NCBI GenBank assembly: GCA_016710465.1
Contig: JADJVS010000002.1
Location: forward strand, 62,001-126,000
DNA: 64,000 nt
Origin: Sulfuritalea sp.
GTDB lineage: Bacteria > Pseudomonadota > Gammaproteobacteria > Burkholderiales > Rhodocyclaceae
Direction of reading: 5' to 3'
Below, in pieces: positions 35,179-44,742 of this stretch (its first letter is position 1; each line of letters opens with the position of its first letter). A program made the position numbers and the translations under genes. The notes beneath the pieces were generated by a model, which saw only the letters and a program-made list of their open reading frames with translations, was not told where the DNA came from and ran no database searches.

Positions 35179-36705
35179 TCAGAACAGCTTGCGTTGCATT
35201 TCTTCTTCCGTGGGCGGTTCGTCGGGACGGGATTCGGGAACGCGCAGCACCAGGTGCGTACCGCCATGCTCCGCCGCGCCGATCGCGAACTCGCCGCCCA
35301 GACTCGATACCCGTTCGCGAATGCCGCGCAGTCCGAAGGACCTGGGTTTCTGCATGTCATGCTGCGAAATGCCGCGCCCGTTGTCCCGTATTTCGAGCAG
35401 GATGTTACCGCTTTCGCGGCTCAAGCGCATCACCACCAGCGAGGCGTGGGCGTGCTTGGCGACATTGGTCAATGCCTCCTGGGCAATGCGGAACAGCGCC
35501 AGCGAGGTATCCGGTTCCGGCTCGATGCCGTCTTCATCGCACTGGACGCGACAGGGAATGCCGAAGCGCTGGCTGAAGTCCTCGGCCTGGCATTCGATGG
35601 CCGCGGGCAGGCCGAATTCCTTGAGGATGCCGGGCCTCAATTCGCGGGCGACGCGGCTGGCGGTGCTCATCGCCTGGTTGAGCAGGGTTTCGATGGAGCG
35701 GGCCTTCTCGCGCAGCTTGGCGGCGTCCGCCGGAAGCTTGCCGGCAAGCTGCGCCGCCTCGATCTTGAGGAACACCAGGATCGAGCCAAGTTCGTCGTGG
35801 ATGTCGCGCGAGATGCGCTCGCGTTCTTCTTCCTTGACCGCCTCGAGGTGGCTTGACAGTTCGGCCAGTTGCTGCCGGGAGCCGCGCAATTCGGCTTCGC
35901 TTTCCTTGCTCTCGGTGATGTTGGTGGCGATGCCACGCCACTCGACGACGCCGTTGTCGAAGCGATGCGGCGTCGATCGCAGGTTGATCCACTTCTGTCG
36001 TGTGCGACCGCGGGTATGGCCTTCCCAGTTGAGCAGGGTGCCGTGCAGCGCGGAGTCGCGCAAGGCAGCCTCCAGCCCTTTGCGGCGTTCGCCATCGAAG
36101 GCGTCGAACAGCTTGGCGGCCGACGCCAGCAGGTGTTGCTGCTTGAAGCCGAAGAGCTTCTGGCAGCCCTCGCTGACGAAGAGGAAGCGGTATTCGCCGG
36201 CCTCGTCACGCCGAAGGTGGAACAGCATTCCCGGCAGGTTGGAGGCCAGGGCGTCGAAGCGCGCCTGGCTTTCGTTGAGCATCTCCAGTGCGGCGCGATG
36301 GTCGGCGCGATGGCGGGCTTCGCGCACTTCGCGTTCCACGGCCAGGCGCAGGCGGTCGAGTCGGTCCGCGTCGACGACATCGCGGGCGCCGGCCTGCATC
36401 GCTTTGGTCATCGCTTCCTTGTCACTGGCCGGCGCCACGGCGATCATCGGCAAGTCGGCGCCTTGCTCATCAATCAGGCGCAGGGTTTCGACGATTCCCG
36501 GACCAACCTCAACTGGCAGGTGCAGCACCAGATCCCAAGCCTGGTCGCACAGGGCTGCACGCAGGGAGTCGGCGCTGGCGACACGGTGAAAGTGGCAGGC
36601 TGCCTCGGCGTCTTCCAGCGCCAACGCCAACGCCACCAGCGCCGCGTCCGCGTCGGCGACGACCAGCAGGTTCAAGGCTTGGCGGGAGGGCGGGTTGGTG
36701 CTCAT
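35179..36705 (-). CDS. HisKA_3-type sensor histidine kinase with degenerate receiver and PAS
   Basis: A 508-residue soluble kinase. Residues 10-115 look like a receiver fold whose phospho-Asp position reads LVLHLP, with His instead of Asp, so it is likely a pseudo-receiver. A PAS domain follows (about 145-265), then a NarX-type dimerisation domain with H in SRDIHDELGS and an ATPase domain with DNGRGI and GLRGIRERV. It is the partner of the regulator at 34535. A motif copy lies antisense at 36567. Confidence 0.88.
   Translation of the reverse strand: MSTNPPSRQALNLLVVADADAALVALALALEDAEAACHFHRVASADSLRAALCDQAWDLVLHLPVEVGPGIVETLRLIDEQGADLPMIAVAPASDKEAMTKAMQAGARDVVDADRLDRLRLAVEREVREARHRADHRAALEMLNESQARFDALASNLPGMLFHLRRDEAGEYRFLFVSEGCQKLFGFKQQHLLASAAKLFDAFDGERRKGLEAALRDSALHGTLLNWEGHTRGRTRQKWINLRSTPHRFDNGVVEWRGIATNITESKESEAELRGSRQQLAELSSHLEAVKEEERERISRDIHDELGSILVFLKIEAAQLAGKLPADAAKLREKARSIETLLNQAMSTASRVARELRPGILKEFGLPAAIECQAEDFSQRFGIPCRVQCDEDGIEPEPDTSLALFRIAQEALTNVAKHAHASLVVMRLSRESGNILLEIRDNGRGISQHDMQKPRSFGLRGIRERVSSLGGEFAIGAAEHGGTHLVLRVPESRPDEPPTEEEMQRKLF
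36567..36588 (+). repeat. Dispersed 22-bp motif, copy 10 (antisense in kinase)
   Basis: AGTCGGCG, CTGGCGAC, ACGGTG; one base off in the last hexamer. Antisense to the kinase gene. Confidence 0.55.
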
Positions 36706-36769
36706 GGGGCGATCGACGAGGCCGAACGCGGAGTGTATAGCGGAACGCCTCCGCTATAATCCGCGCCGT

Positions 36770-36845
36770 GCCGGCATAGCTCAGTTGGTAGAGCAACCGC
36801 CTTGTAAGCGGTAGGTCGTCAGTTCGATTCCGACTGCCGGCACCA
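36770..36845 (+). tRNA. tRNA-Thr (anticodon TGT)
   Basis: A 76-nt cloverleaf including an encoded CCA. Acceptor arms GCCGGCA/TGCCGGC, D-loop AGCTCAGTTGGTAGAG, anticodon loop CTTGTAA giving TGT, and T-arm GTTCGATTC. A perfect -10 TATAAT lies at 36755-36760; no good -35 is seen. Confidence 0.97.
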
Positions 36846-36892
36846 TCCGATGCGGCGCCCGTCAGGGGGCCGTCCATCGTTGCCGAGACAAG

Positions 36893-36917
36893 AAAAATGG
36901 CCGGCAATTGCCGGCCA
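36893..36917 (-). terminator. Rho-independent terminator of tmRNA (may serve both strands)
   Basis: A perfect 20-bp palindrome at 36898-36917 (TGGCCGGCAA and its complement) followed on the minus strand by TTTTTC. It lies seven bases beyond the tmRNA 3' end and also lies downstream of the convergent tRNA. Confidence 0.85.
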
Positions 36918-36923
36918 TGAAAT

Positions 36924-37284
36924 TGGTGGAGGCGGCGGGAATTGAACCCGCGTCCATAAGTGCGCCACAGACAGTTCTACATACTTAGTCTCGCCGTTTG
37001 ATTTAACCCGCTACCCGCCGACGGACAGGCTGGCTTCAGGCGATTCGCTTGATTTTCGAACCGTGCGTCGCGACTCCGCATGGCCTTATCCCGCTGAATG
37101 ATTCCGATGCAGCTTGCGCTGCCTGGCCCGCGGGATGGCCAGTTCGGAAGCCAGCCGCAATTAAGCGGCTAGAGCGAAACGCTCGTCGTTGGCAGTTAGT
37201 GCGTTCCAGATGGATTTACGAGGTACCCGGATCCTCGGTATGCCCTGCATGCTTTGTCACCCATGTCGAAGCCATGTCGCCCCC
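36924..37284 (-). ncRNA. ssrA: Transfer-messenger RNA
   Basis: A 361-nt tmRNA that rescues stalled ribosomes. The 5' end GGGGGCGACATGG pairs with the 3' CGCCTCC before ACCA, and the tRNA-like T-arm GGTTCAATTCC is present. The tag reading frame at 37193-37161 encodes ANDERFALAA and then TAA (after the alanine charged on the tRNA part). It faces the tRNA-Thr gene. Confidence 0.97.
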
Positions 37285-37334
37285 TGCATGGTGCGGATCA
37301 TCTTGTGGCGGATCCGCGAACTACAAGACGGATT

Positions 37335-37994
37335 CTAGCGCTTTGCGGCACGGATGCCGAGGATTTCCCCGGGGGTCGCGGCAATGGCGTCGGCCCCCCA
37401 GTCCCGTGGGGGCTTGCCGGAGCCGAGATAGCCCCAGGCGGCGATCACGGTGCGCATGCCCACCGCGCGCCCCGAAATGACATCGCGCTCGTCGTCGCCG
37501 ACGTAGAGACATTGCTCCGCCGCGATACCGATCACGGCACTGGCCAGTTGCATCGGGTGGCCGTGGGGCTTGGCGCGCGGGGCGCTGTCGCCGCAAACGA
37601 TGCAGACGCTGCGCTGGCGCAGCTCGAGTTGCTCGATCAGCGGAATGGCGAAGCGCTGCGACTTGTTGGTGACGATACCCCAGGCGATACCGCGCTGCTC
37701 AAGCTCGCCGAGGTGCTCGGCAATGCCGGTGAACAGCCGCGTGCCAACGCAAAGTGCATCCTGGTAAATGGCGAGAAAGCGCTGCTGCAGGTTGGGGTAG
37801 CGGGTATCGGCCGGTGTGATGCCAAGGCCCGCGCCGATCAGCCCGCGCGCACCGGACGAGACGTGCGGCCGCAACTGCTCCAAGGGGAGCGGGGCGAGAC
37901 CCTGTTCGCGCCGAAGTTCGTTGAGCGCGCCGCCCAGATCGGGGGCGGTGTCCGCCAGCGTGCCGTCGAGGTCGAACAGGACGGCTTCAGGCAA
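37335..37994 (-). CDS. HAD phosphatase (Gph or MupP type)
   Basis: A 219-residue HAD hydrolase. [15 protein letters not shown] is the nucleophile motif, IVTNK motif II, and VGDDERDVI motif IV. Family members are phosphoglycolate phosphatase (Gph) and MurNAc-6-phosphate phosphatase (MupP). MupP sits beside ubiG in Pseudomonas, so that role is a real alternative. The best start is a TTG at 37994 overlapping the ubiG stop by eight bases; the longer open frame upstream is ubiG in another frame. Confidence 0.88.
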   Translation of the reverse strand: MPEAVLFDLDGTLADTAPDLGGALNELRREQGLAPLPLEQLRPHVSSGARGLIGAGLGITPADTRYPNLQQRFLAIYQDALCVGTRLFTGIAEHLGELEQRGIAWGIVTNKSQRFAIPLIEQLELRQRSVCIVCGDSAPRAKPHGHPMQLASAVIGIAAEQCLYVGDDERDVISGRAVGMRTVIAAWGYLGSGKPPRDWGADAIAATPGEILGIRAAKR

Positions 37995-38694
37995 GACGTC
38001 GGGCTCGGAGCAAATAGTTGATGTCGGTGTCGGAGCCGACCACGCCTTCGCGTGAGAACGGGTTATAGCGCAGGCCGGTGATTTCCTGCACATCGAGGCC
38101 GGCCTGCCGACAAAGGCGCGCAAGTTCAGCCGGTTTGAGGAAGCGCGTGTATTCGTGGGTGCCGCGCGGCAACAGGTTCAGCAGGTACTCGGCGCCGAGC
38201 ACGGCGACGACATAGGCCTTGGCATTGCGGTTCAGCGTCGAGAGGAAAACCTGGCCACCCGGCTTGACCAGCTTTGCGCAGGCGGCAACGGTGCTTGCCG
38301 GATCGGGGACGTGTTCCAACATTTCGAGGCAGGTGACGTGATCGAAAGTGCCCGGGGCTTCCTCCGCCATGGTTTCGGCGCCAATCAGCCGATAGTCGAT
38401 CGTGTGGCCGCTTTCGTACAGGTGCAGGCGGGCGACGCCGAGCGCCTTCTCCGAAAGGTCAATGCCGGTGACCTCGGCGCCAAGCGCCGCCATGCCTTCA
38501 CTGAGCAGGCCACCGCCGCAACCGATGTCGATCACCCGTTTGCCTTTCAGGGCAGCGTGGGAATCAATCCAGGCTACGCGAGCCGGATTGATGTCGTGCA
38601 GCGGTCGAAACTCCGAGTTGGGGTCCCACCAGTGGTGGGCGACTTCGCCGAACTTGTCGAGCTCGGCCGGGTCGGCGTTGGTTGCAGCGTTCAT
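37987..38694 (-). CDS. ubiG: Ubiquinone biosynthesis O-methyltransferase
   Basis: A 235-residue SAM methyltransferase for two O-methylations in ubiquinone synthesis. [26 protein letters not shown] is the diagnostic N-terminal region (quoted in parts: [19 protein letters not shown]), with [16 protein letters not shown] for SAM binding. The start at 38694 (MNAATNAD) gives the usual length; 38730 is possible. Its ubiquinone product is the electron acceptor of HoxZ-type systems. Confidence 0.94.
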   Translation of the reverse strand: MNAATNADPAELDKFGEVAHHWWDPNSEFRPLHDINPARVAWIDSHAALKGKRVIDIGCGGGLLSEGMAALGAEVTGIDLSEKALGVARLHLYESGHTIDYRLIGAETMAEEAPGTFDHVTCLEMLEHVPDPASTVAACAKLVKPGGQVFLSTLNRNAKAYVVAVLGAEYLLNLLPRGTHEYTRFLKPAELARLCRQAGLDVQEITGLRYNPFSREGVVGSDTDINYLLRARRLA

Positions 38695-38732
38695 TGAGAC
38701 AGGCTCGGATAGGTGGATTAAGGTGACCAAAG

Positions 38733-38761
38733 AAAAAAAGCCCTGCGGGGCAGGGCTTTTT
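38733..38761 (-). terminator. Rho-independent terminator after the OmpA-family gene
   Basis: GCCCTGC/GCAGGGC stem with a 3-base loop, flanked by runs of A on one side and T on the other, so it can work in both directions. It lies 18 bases beyond the stop of the OmpA-family gene. Confidence 0.9.
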
Positions 38762-38778
38762 CCGGAGCCAAGGCGGGA

Positions 38779-39441
38779 TTACATCTTGGTGCCGATGACT
38801 TCGATTTCGACGCGGCGGTCAGGCTGCAGGCAATCCACGACCTTCTTGCTCTTCGGGCCCTTGCACTGATCGGCCTTGGTTACGGGCTGCTTCTTGCCCT
38901 TGCCTTCGGTGTAGACGCGGTTCGGTTCGACGCCCTTGCTCACCAGATAGGCCTTGACGGCTTCGGCGCGCTTCTCGGAAAGCTTCAGGTTGTAGGCGTC
39001 GGTGCCGAAGCGATCGGCGTGGCCGACGGCAATGATGACCTCAAGCTTGATGCCCTTGATGTCGGCGGCCAGCTTGTCCAGCTTGGCTTTGCCTTCGGAC
39101 CGCAGGTCGGCCTTGTTGAAGTCGAACAGCGCGTCGGCGGCGAGGGTGACCTTCTGCGCGGCGGGCTTGGGCGCAACGGCGGGCTTCGGCGCGACGGCCG
39201 GGGCGGCGGGCTTAGCGGCGGGGGCGGCCTTCTTCACCAAATCCGGATCGCATTCCTCGATGGCCATTGCCGGCGTCCAGTAGCCGTCACGCCAGCACAG
39301 GCCGGTACCACTCTTGACAACGTATCCGCGCTGGTCGATGGCGTAGCCGACGGTGCCTTTCAGGTCAACTCCGGGCGTTTGGGCGATGGCGGCGGCGGAA
39401 AGGCCGAGCATGGCGGTGAGCAGCAGCGATTTCTTGATCAT
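38779..39441 (-). CDS. OmpA-family outer-membrane/peptidoglycan-binding protein
   Basis: A 220-residue secreted protein. Signal peptide MIKKSLLLTAMLGLSAAAIAQ, a short N-terminal domain with two cysteines, a proline/alanine linker (about 75-98) and an OmpA C-terminal domain (VTLAADALFDFNKADL to LQPDRRVEIEV) that binds peptidoglycan. No beta-barrel is present, so it is a small periplasmic tether like RmpM. It lies upstream of ubiG on the same strand, separated from it by the terminator. Confidence 0.9.
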   Translation of the reverse strand: MIKKSLLLTAMLGLSAAAIAQTPGVDLKGTVGYAIDQRGYVVKSGTGLCWRDGYWTPAMAIEECDPDLVKKAAPAAKPAAPAVAPKPAVAPKPAAQKVTLAADALFDFNKADLRSEGKAKLDKLAADIKGIKLEVIIAVGHADRFGTDAYNLKLSEKRAEAVKAYLVSKGVEPNRVYTEGKGKKQPVTKADQCKGPKSKKVVDCLQPDRRVEIEVIGTKM

Positions 39442-39513
39442 TAGGTCCCCCCTGGGTGGGTTAGATGTTGACGGATTCGGTGTTTCTACTTTTACCTGAG
39501 TGCGTGAAGCGAG

Positions 39514-40869
39514 TCAGGACGTCAGGCGAGTATGCCATAAACCCGCAATGTCAAGCAATTCCAAATCATCGATCTGTGACGGATTTCCATGACTCATCAC
39601 GAGCTTGCCGCCAACCCAGACGTGGGTTACCTGTTCGCGGCCGGCTGTGTAAACCAGATGCGAGGCCGGGTCGTAGCAGGGCTGCAAAAGCCATTCGTCG
39701 AGTTTCACGGCGCAGAAGTCCGCTTGCTTGCCGGCAAGCAGGGAGCCAATTTGGGATTCCAGGCCGAGCGCTCTTGCGCCGCCAAGCGTGGCTGCCGCAA
39801 GTACTGCATGGGCACCCAGGGCCTCGGCGTCGAGGCTCGCGGCCTTGGCCAACAAGGCAGCGTGGCGGATTTCGTGAAACATGTCGAGGCGATTGTTCGA
39901 GGCGGCACCATCGGTGCCAAGGCCGAAACTCACGCCACGCGCATGCACTGCCGCCATGGGCGGGATGCCGCTGGCGAGCTTCATGTTGGAGGTCGGACAG
40001 TGCGCGACGTGACAGCCGTGGTGGGCCAACAGATCAATTTCGGCGGGCTCCAGATGCACGGCGTGCACGGCGATCAATTGCGGGCTCAGCAAACCCAGGC
40101 GGCGCAGTCGCTCGATCGGCCGCACGCCATGCAGTTTCAGGCTTTCCTCTATCTCGTGCGCCGTCTCGTGCACGTGCATGTGGATCGGTACTTCAAGTTG
40201 CGCGGCCAGGGTGGCGATTTTCTCGAAAGTCTTGTCGGCCACGGTGTAGGGTGCGTGAGGCGCAAGGCAGAAGCTGATCCGCGCCGCGTCGCTGTGGCGG
40301 TCGCGCACCGCGAGGCCCTTGGCGATGTAGTCGTTGGCGTCGGCGGCGTAGCGGGTGGGAAATTCGATGGCGATCATGCCCAGTGCGGCACGCATGCCGC
40401 TCCGAAGCACTGCGTCGGCAGCCGCATCGGGGAAAAAATACATGTCGTTGAAGGTGGTGATGCCTCCGCGCAGCATCTCGGCGCAGGCGAGCAGGGTGCC
40501 GGCGCGCACGAATTCGGCGTCGGCATGCCTGGCCTCGGCCGGCCAGATGCGCTCGGAAAGCCAGCGCATCAGGGGCAGGTCGTCGGCATAGCCGCGCAGC
40601 AGGGTCATGGCGGCGTGGGTATGCAGATTGACCAGGCCCGGCAAGAGAACCTGACCGGGCAGCGCGATGGTCTGCCGCGGACGGTAGTTGCGGCGGGCAT
40701 CGGAATCCGGCAGCAATGAAAGTATCCGGCCCTTGTCGACCGCCAGTGCATGGCCAGTGAGGGTGACCCCTGCCGGTTCGATGGGAATGACCCACTCGGG
40801 GCGGATCAGGAGGTCGATTTCGACCGGCGGCGAGCTTGCGGCGACGGGAGGATTCATCTTTGGATTCAA
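39514..40869 (-). CDS. TRZ/ATZ-family amidohydrolase (MTA/SAH deaminase-like)
   Basis: A 451-residue metal-dependent deaminase. LVNLHTHAAM gives the HxH, APHAPYTV and HVHETAHE further ligands, and SFGLGTDGAASNN the aspartate. The nearest functions are deamination of 5'-methylthioadenosine or S-adenosylhomocysteine. Relatives lie beside ubiG and mupP in Pseudomonas. It is divergent from gyrA. Confidence 0.87.
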   Translation of the reverse strand: MNPKMNPPVAASSPPVEIDLLIRPEWVIPIEPAGVTLTGHALAVDKGRILSLLPDSDARRNYRPRQTIALPGQVLLPGLVNLHTHAAMTLLRGYADDLPLMRWLSERIWPAEARHADAEFVRAGTLLACAEMLRGGITTFNDMYFFPDAAADAVLRSGMRAALGMIAIEFPTRYAADANDYIAKGLAVRDRHSDAARISFCLAPHAPYTVADKTFEKIATLAAQLEVPIHMHVHETAHEIEESLKLHGVRPIERLRRLGLLSPQLIAVHAVHLEPAEIDLLAHHGCHVAHCPTSNMKLASGIPPMAAVHARGVSFGLGTDGAASNNRLDMFHEIRHAALLAKAASLDAEALGAHAVLAAATLGGARALGLESQIGSLLAGKQADFCAVKLDEWLLQPCYDPASHLVYTAGREQVTHVWVGGKLVMSHGNPSQIDDLELLDIAGLWHTRLTS

Positions 40870-40913
40870 CCAGATTTGCCGGCTCCGGACAACCCGCCCG
40901 GGCTACCTCCCCA

Positions 40914-40922
40914 TGCTAAAAT
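40914..40922 (+). promoter_or_regulatory. Candidate extended -10 promoter of gyrA
   Basis: TGCTAAAAT fits an extended -10 (TG-N-TAAAAT) 50 bases before the gyrA ATG. No -35 hexamer is recognisable. Confidence 0.4.
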
Positions 40923-40972
40923 CGCAGGCTTTTATGTCCCCGCCTGTCGTGCGTCGGCCGAGGCCCGCCTAA

Positions 40973-43552
40973 ATGAATTCGTTCGCCAAAGAAACCCTGC
41001 CGATCAGCCTCGAAGAGGAGATGCGTCACTCCTACCTCGACTATGCGATGAGCGTGATCGTCGGCCGGGCCCTGCCGGACGTCCGCGACGGCCTGAAACC
41101 CGTGCACCGCCGTGTGCTGTTCGCGATGCACGAGCTGAACAACGACTGGAACCGGGCCTACAAGAAGTCCGCGCGCATCGTCGGTGATGTCATCGGTAAA
41201 TACCACCCGCACGGTGATACGGCTGTGTACGACACCATCGTGCGCATGGCACAGGACTTCTCGCTGCGCTACATGCTGGTCGACGGCCAGGGCAACTTCG
41301 GTTCAGTCGATGGCGACAACGCCGCCGCGATGCGCTATACCGAGGTGCGCATGGCGCGCATCGGCCACGAGCTGCTGATTGACATCGACAAGGAAACCGT
41401 CGATTTCGGGCCCAACTACGATGGTTCCGAGCAGGAACCGCTGATCCTGCCTTCGCGCATCCCCAACCTGCTGATCAACGGTTCTTCGGGTATCGCCGTC
41501 GGCATGGCGACCAATATTCCACCGCATAACCTCAACGAGGTGGTCGATGCCTGCCTGCTGCTGTTGCGCAGCCCGGAAACGAGCATCGAGGAACTGATCG
41601 AGGTGATTCCCGCGCCGGACTTTCCCACTGCCGGCCTGATCTACGGCGTCTCCGGCGTGCGCGACGGCTACCTGACCGGGCGCGGCAGGGTTGTGATGCG
41701 TGCCCGCACCCATATCGAGGATCTGCCGCGCAACGGCCGCCAGGCCATCGTGGTCGATGAACTGCCCTACCAGGTCAACAAGAAGACGCTGCAGGAGAAG
41801 ATCGCCGAACTGGTCAACGAAAAGAAGATCGACGGTATTGCCCACATTCAGGATGAGTCCGACAAATCCGGCATGCGCCTGGTGATCGAGCTGAAGAAGG
41901 GCGAGGTGCCCGAGGTGGTGCTGAACCACCTCTACAAGCAGACCCAGTTGCAGGACACCTTTGGCATGAACATGGTGGCCCTGGTCGATGGTCGCCCGAA
42001 GTTGCTGAACCTCAAGGAAATGCTGCAGTGTTTCCTGGCGCACCGGCGCGAGGTGATCACCCGGCGCACGGTGTTCGAACTGCGCAAGGCGCGTGAGCGC
42101 GGCCACATCCTCGAAGGCCTGGCGGTGGCCCTGTCCAACGTCGACGAGATCATTGCCCTGATCAAGGCCGCGCCGACTCCGGCCGACGCCAAGCGCGGGC
42201 TGATGGCCCGCCCGTGGCGTTCGGCACTGGTGGAGCAGATGCTGTTGCGCGCCGCCGCTGAATCCTCGCGCCCGGATGGCCTCGGCGCTGAATTCGGCCT
42301 GGCCGCTCAGGGCTACATGCTGTCCGATGCCCAGGCGCAGGCCATCCTCGAATTGCGCCTGCAGCGCTTGACCGGCCTTGAGCAGGACAAGATCGTCGCC
42401 GAGTACAAGGAAGTCATGGAGCAGATCGCCGACCTGCTCGACATCCTGGCCCGTCCGGAACGCATCACCACCATTATCGGCGACGAACTGGATGCCGTGA
42501 AGGCGCAGTTCGGCGACGCGCGTCGTTCCGAGATCGTGCTCAGCACAGCCGAGATCAATCTTGAGGACCTGATCGTCCGCGAGGACATGGTGGTCACCCT
42601 GTCGCACTCCGGTTACATCAAGCGCCAGCCACTTGCCGACTACCGTGCCCAGCGCCGTGGTGGTCGCGGCAAGCAGGCGGCGGCAATCAAGGAAGATGAT
42701 TTCGTCGATCGCCTGTTCGTCGCCAACACCCACGATTACATCCTCTGTTTTTCCAGCCGGGGCCGGGTGTATTGGCTCAAGGTCTATGAAGCGCCCGAAG
42801 GCACGCGCAATTCGCGCGGCAAGCCCATCGTCAATCTGTTCCCGCTGGAGGAAAAGGAAAAGATCACCGCCATCCTGCCGGTCAAGGAATTCGACGAGGA
42901 GCATTTCGTCTTCATGGCCACCGCCATGGGCACGGTGAAAAAGACGCCGCTGACCAGTTTCGCCAATCCGCGCAAGGCGGGCATCATTGCCGTCGGTCTC
43001 GATGACGGGGATCACCTGATCGGGGTCGCCATCACCAATGGCGAATGCGATGTGATGCTGTTCTCGGATGCCGGCAAGGCGGTTCGCTTCGCCGAGGACG
43101 ATGTGCGACCGATGGGGCGTGAAGCGCGCGGCGTGCGCGGCATGACGCTGGAGGACGAACAGCAGGTGATTTCCATGCTCGTCGCGGACAGCGAGGACTA
43201 CACAGTGCTGACCGCCACCGAAAACGGCTTTGGCAAGCGCACCCCGATCGCCGAATACACGCGACACGGTCGCGGCACCAAGGGCATGATCGCGATCCAG
43301 ACCTCCGAGCGCAACGGCAAGGTGGTCGCAGCCGTGCTGGCGGCACTGGGCGAGACCAACGAGGAGATCATGCTGATTTCCACTGGTGGCGTCCTGATTC
43401 GCACCCGTGTTGCCGACATTCGCGTCATGAGCCGTTCGACACAAGGGGTGACGCTGATCACGCTGGACGACGGCACTTTCCTTGCCGGTTTGGAAAAGGT
43501 TATCGAGACCGAAGACGCGGACCCGGCAAGCGAGGCGCCGGTGGCCGAGTGA
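40973..43552 (+). CDS. gyrA: DNA gyrase subunit A
   Basis: An 859-residue topoisomerase subunit. [28 protein letters not shown] is the N-terminal signature (seen as [16 protein letters not shown]), and [18 protein letters not shown] followed by [17 protein letters not shown] spans the catalytic tyrosine region. S and D of the quinolone-determining loop read GDTAVYDT. The C-terminal beta-pinwheel contains the GyrA box QRRGGRG. It introduces negative supercoils with GyrB. Confidence 0.97.
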   Translation: MNSFAKETLPISLEEEMRHSYLDYAMSVIVGRALPDVRDGLKPVHRRVLFAMHELNNDWNRAYKKSARIVGDVIGKYHPHGDTAVYDTIVRMAQDFSLRYMLVDGQGNFGSVDGDNAAAMRYTEVRMARIGHELLIDIDKETVDFGPNYDGSEQEPLILPSRIPNLLINGSSGIAVGMATNIPPHNLNEVVDACLLLLRSPETSIEELIEVIPAPDFPTAGLIYGVSGVRDGYLTGRGRVVMRARTHIEDLPRNGRQAIVVDELPYQVNKKTLQEKIAELVNEKKIDGIAHIQDESDKSGMRLVIELKKGEVPEVVLNHLYKQTQLQDTFGMNMVALVDGRPKLLNLKEMLQCFLAHRREVITRRTVFELRKARERGHILEGLAVALSNVDEIIALIKAAPTPADAKRGLMARPWRSALVEQMLLRAAAESSRPDGLGAEFGLAAQGYMLSDAQAQAILELRLQRLTGLEQDKIVAEYKEVMEQIADLLDILARPERITTIIGDELDAVKAQFGDARRSEIVLSTAEINLEDLIVREDMVVTLSHSGYIKRQPLADYRAQRRGGRGKQAAAIKEDDFVDRLFVANTHDYILCFSSRGRVYWLKVYEAPEGTRNSRGKPIVNLFPLEEKEKITAILPVKEFDEEHFVFMATAMGTVKKTPLTSFANPRKAGIIAVGLDDGDHLIGVAITNGECDVMLFSDAGKAVRFAEDDVRPMGREARGVRGMTLEDEQQVISMLVADSEDYTVLTATENGFGKRTPIAEYTRHGRGTKGMIAIQTSERNGKVVAAVLAALGETNEEIMLISTGGVLIRTRVADIRVMSRSTQGVTLITLDDGTFLAGLEKVIETEDADPASEAPVAE

Positions 43553-43655
43553 TTCATGCTAGCCGACTGGCGCAAGTAAGCCTGTCAATGTATACGGTAT
43601 TCTGTACTCCCTAGATTTTTGCCAATTCATCTACGATTAATTCAGGAGGCTGGTA

Positions 43656-44738
43656 ATGGCACGTATTTTCAATTTCAGCGCGGGACCGGCGGCCTTGCCG
43701 GAAGAGGTTCTCAAGCAGGCCGCCGACGAAATGCTCGACTGGCACGGCAGCGGCACTTCGGTGATGGAAATGAGCCATCGCGGCAAGGAATTCATGGGCA
43801 TCGCTGCCCAGGCCGAAGCCGACCTGCGCGAACTGATGGGCATCCCTGCGAATTACAAGGTACTGTTCCTGCAGGGTGGCGCCTCGGCGCAGTTCGAGAT
43901 GATCCCGATCAATCTGCTGCGCGGCAAGCCGGTGGCTGACTACGTGCACACCGGCGAGTGGGCGAAGAAGGCAATCAAGGCGGCGAAGATGTTCTGCAAC
44001 GTCAATGTGGTTGCCAGCGCCGAAGACAAGAGCTTCACCTACGCTCCGGCACAGGCCGACTGGAAGCTCTCCAGGGATGCTGCCTACGTGCACTACACCG
44101 CCAACGAGACCATCGGCGGCGTCGAGTTCCACTGGACGCCGAGCACGGGCGACGTGCCGCTGGTCTGCGACATGTCCTCCAACATCCTGTCAAAGCCGGT
44201 CGACGTCAGCAAGTACGGCCTGATCTACGCCGGCGCGCAGAAGAACATCGGACCGGCCGGCCTGACCATCGTCATCATCCGTGATGACCTGGTCGGCAAG
44301 GCCCAGCCGACGCCACCGGCCATGCTCGACTACAAGACCCATGTCGATGCCGAGTCGATGTACAACACGCCGCCGACCTACGGCATCTACATTGCCGGCC
44401 TGGTGTTCCAGTACATCAAGCGCAACGGTGGCGTTGCGGCGATGGAACAGCGCAACATCGAAAAGGCCAATCTGCTGTATGACTACCTTGCCACCACCGA
44501 CTTCTACCGGAATCCGGTTGCGCTGGCCGACCAGTCGCGCATGAACGTGCCCTTCACGCTCAAGGATGCGGCGCTGGACGAGGAATTCATCAAGGGCGCC
44601 AAGGCGCGTGGCATGGCGCAGCTCAAGGGCCATCGTTCCGTCGGCGGCATGCGCGCCTCGATTTACAACGCCATGCCGGTGGCGGGCGTGCAGGCGCTGG
44701 TCGACTACATGAAAGAATTCGCGGCGCAGAAGGGCTGA
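43656..44738 (+). CDS. serC: Phosphoserine aminotransferase
   Basis: A 360-residue PLP enzyme for serine and pyridoxine synthesis. It starts ARIFNFSAGPAALPEEVL, and the cofactor lysine lies in YAGAQKNIGPAG. A strong AGGAGG site precedes ATG 43656. It is the first gene of the long plus-strand block, with the next start four bases after the stop. Confidence 0.97.
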   Translation: MARIFNFSAGPAALPEEVLKQAADEMLDWHGSGTSVMEMSHRGKEFMGIAAQAEADLRELMGIPANYKVLFLQGGASAQFEMIPINLLRGKPVADYVHTGEWAKKAIKAAKMFCNVNVVASAEDKSFTYAPAQADWKLSRDAAYVHYTANETIGGVEFHWTPSTGDVPLVCDMSSNILSKPVDVSKYGLIYAGAQKNIGPAGLTIVIIRDDLVGKAQPTPPAMLDYKTHVDAESMYNTPPTYGIYIAGLVFQYIKRNGGVAAMEQRNIEKANLLYDYLATTDFYRNPVALADQSRMNVPFTLKDAALDEEFIKGAKARGMAQLKGHRSVGGMRASIYNAMPVAGVQALVDYMKEFAAQKG

Positions 44739-44742
44739 GATC

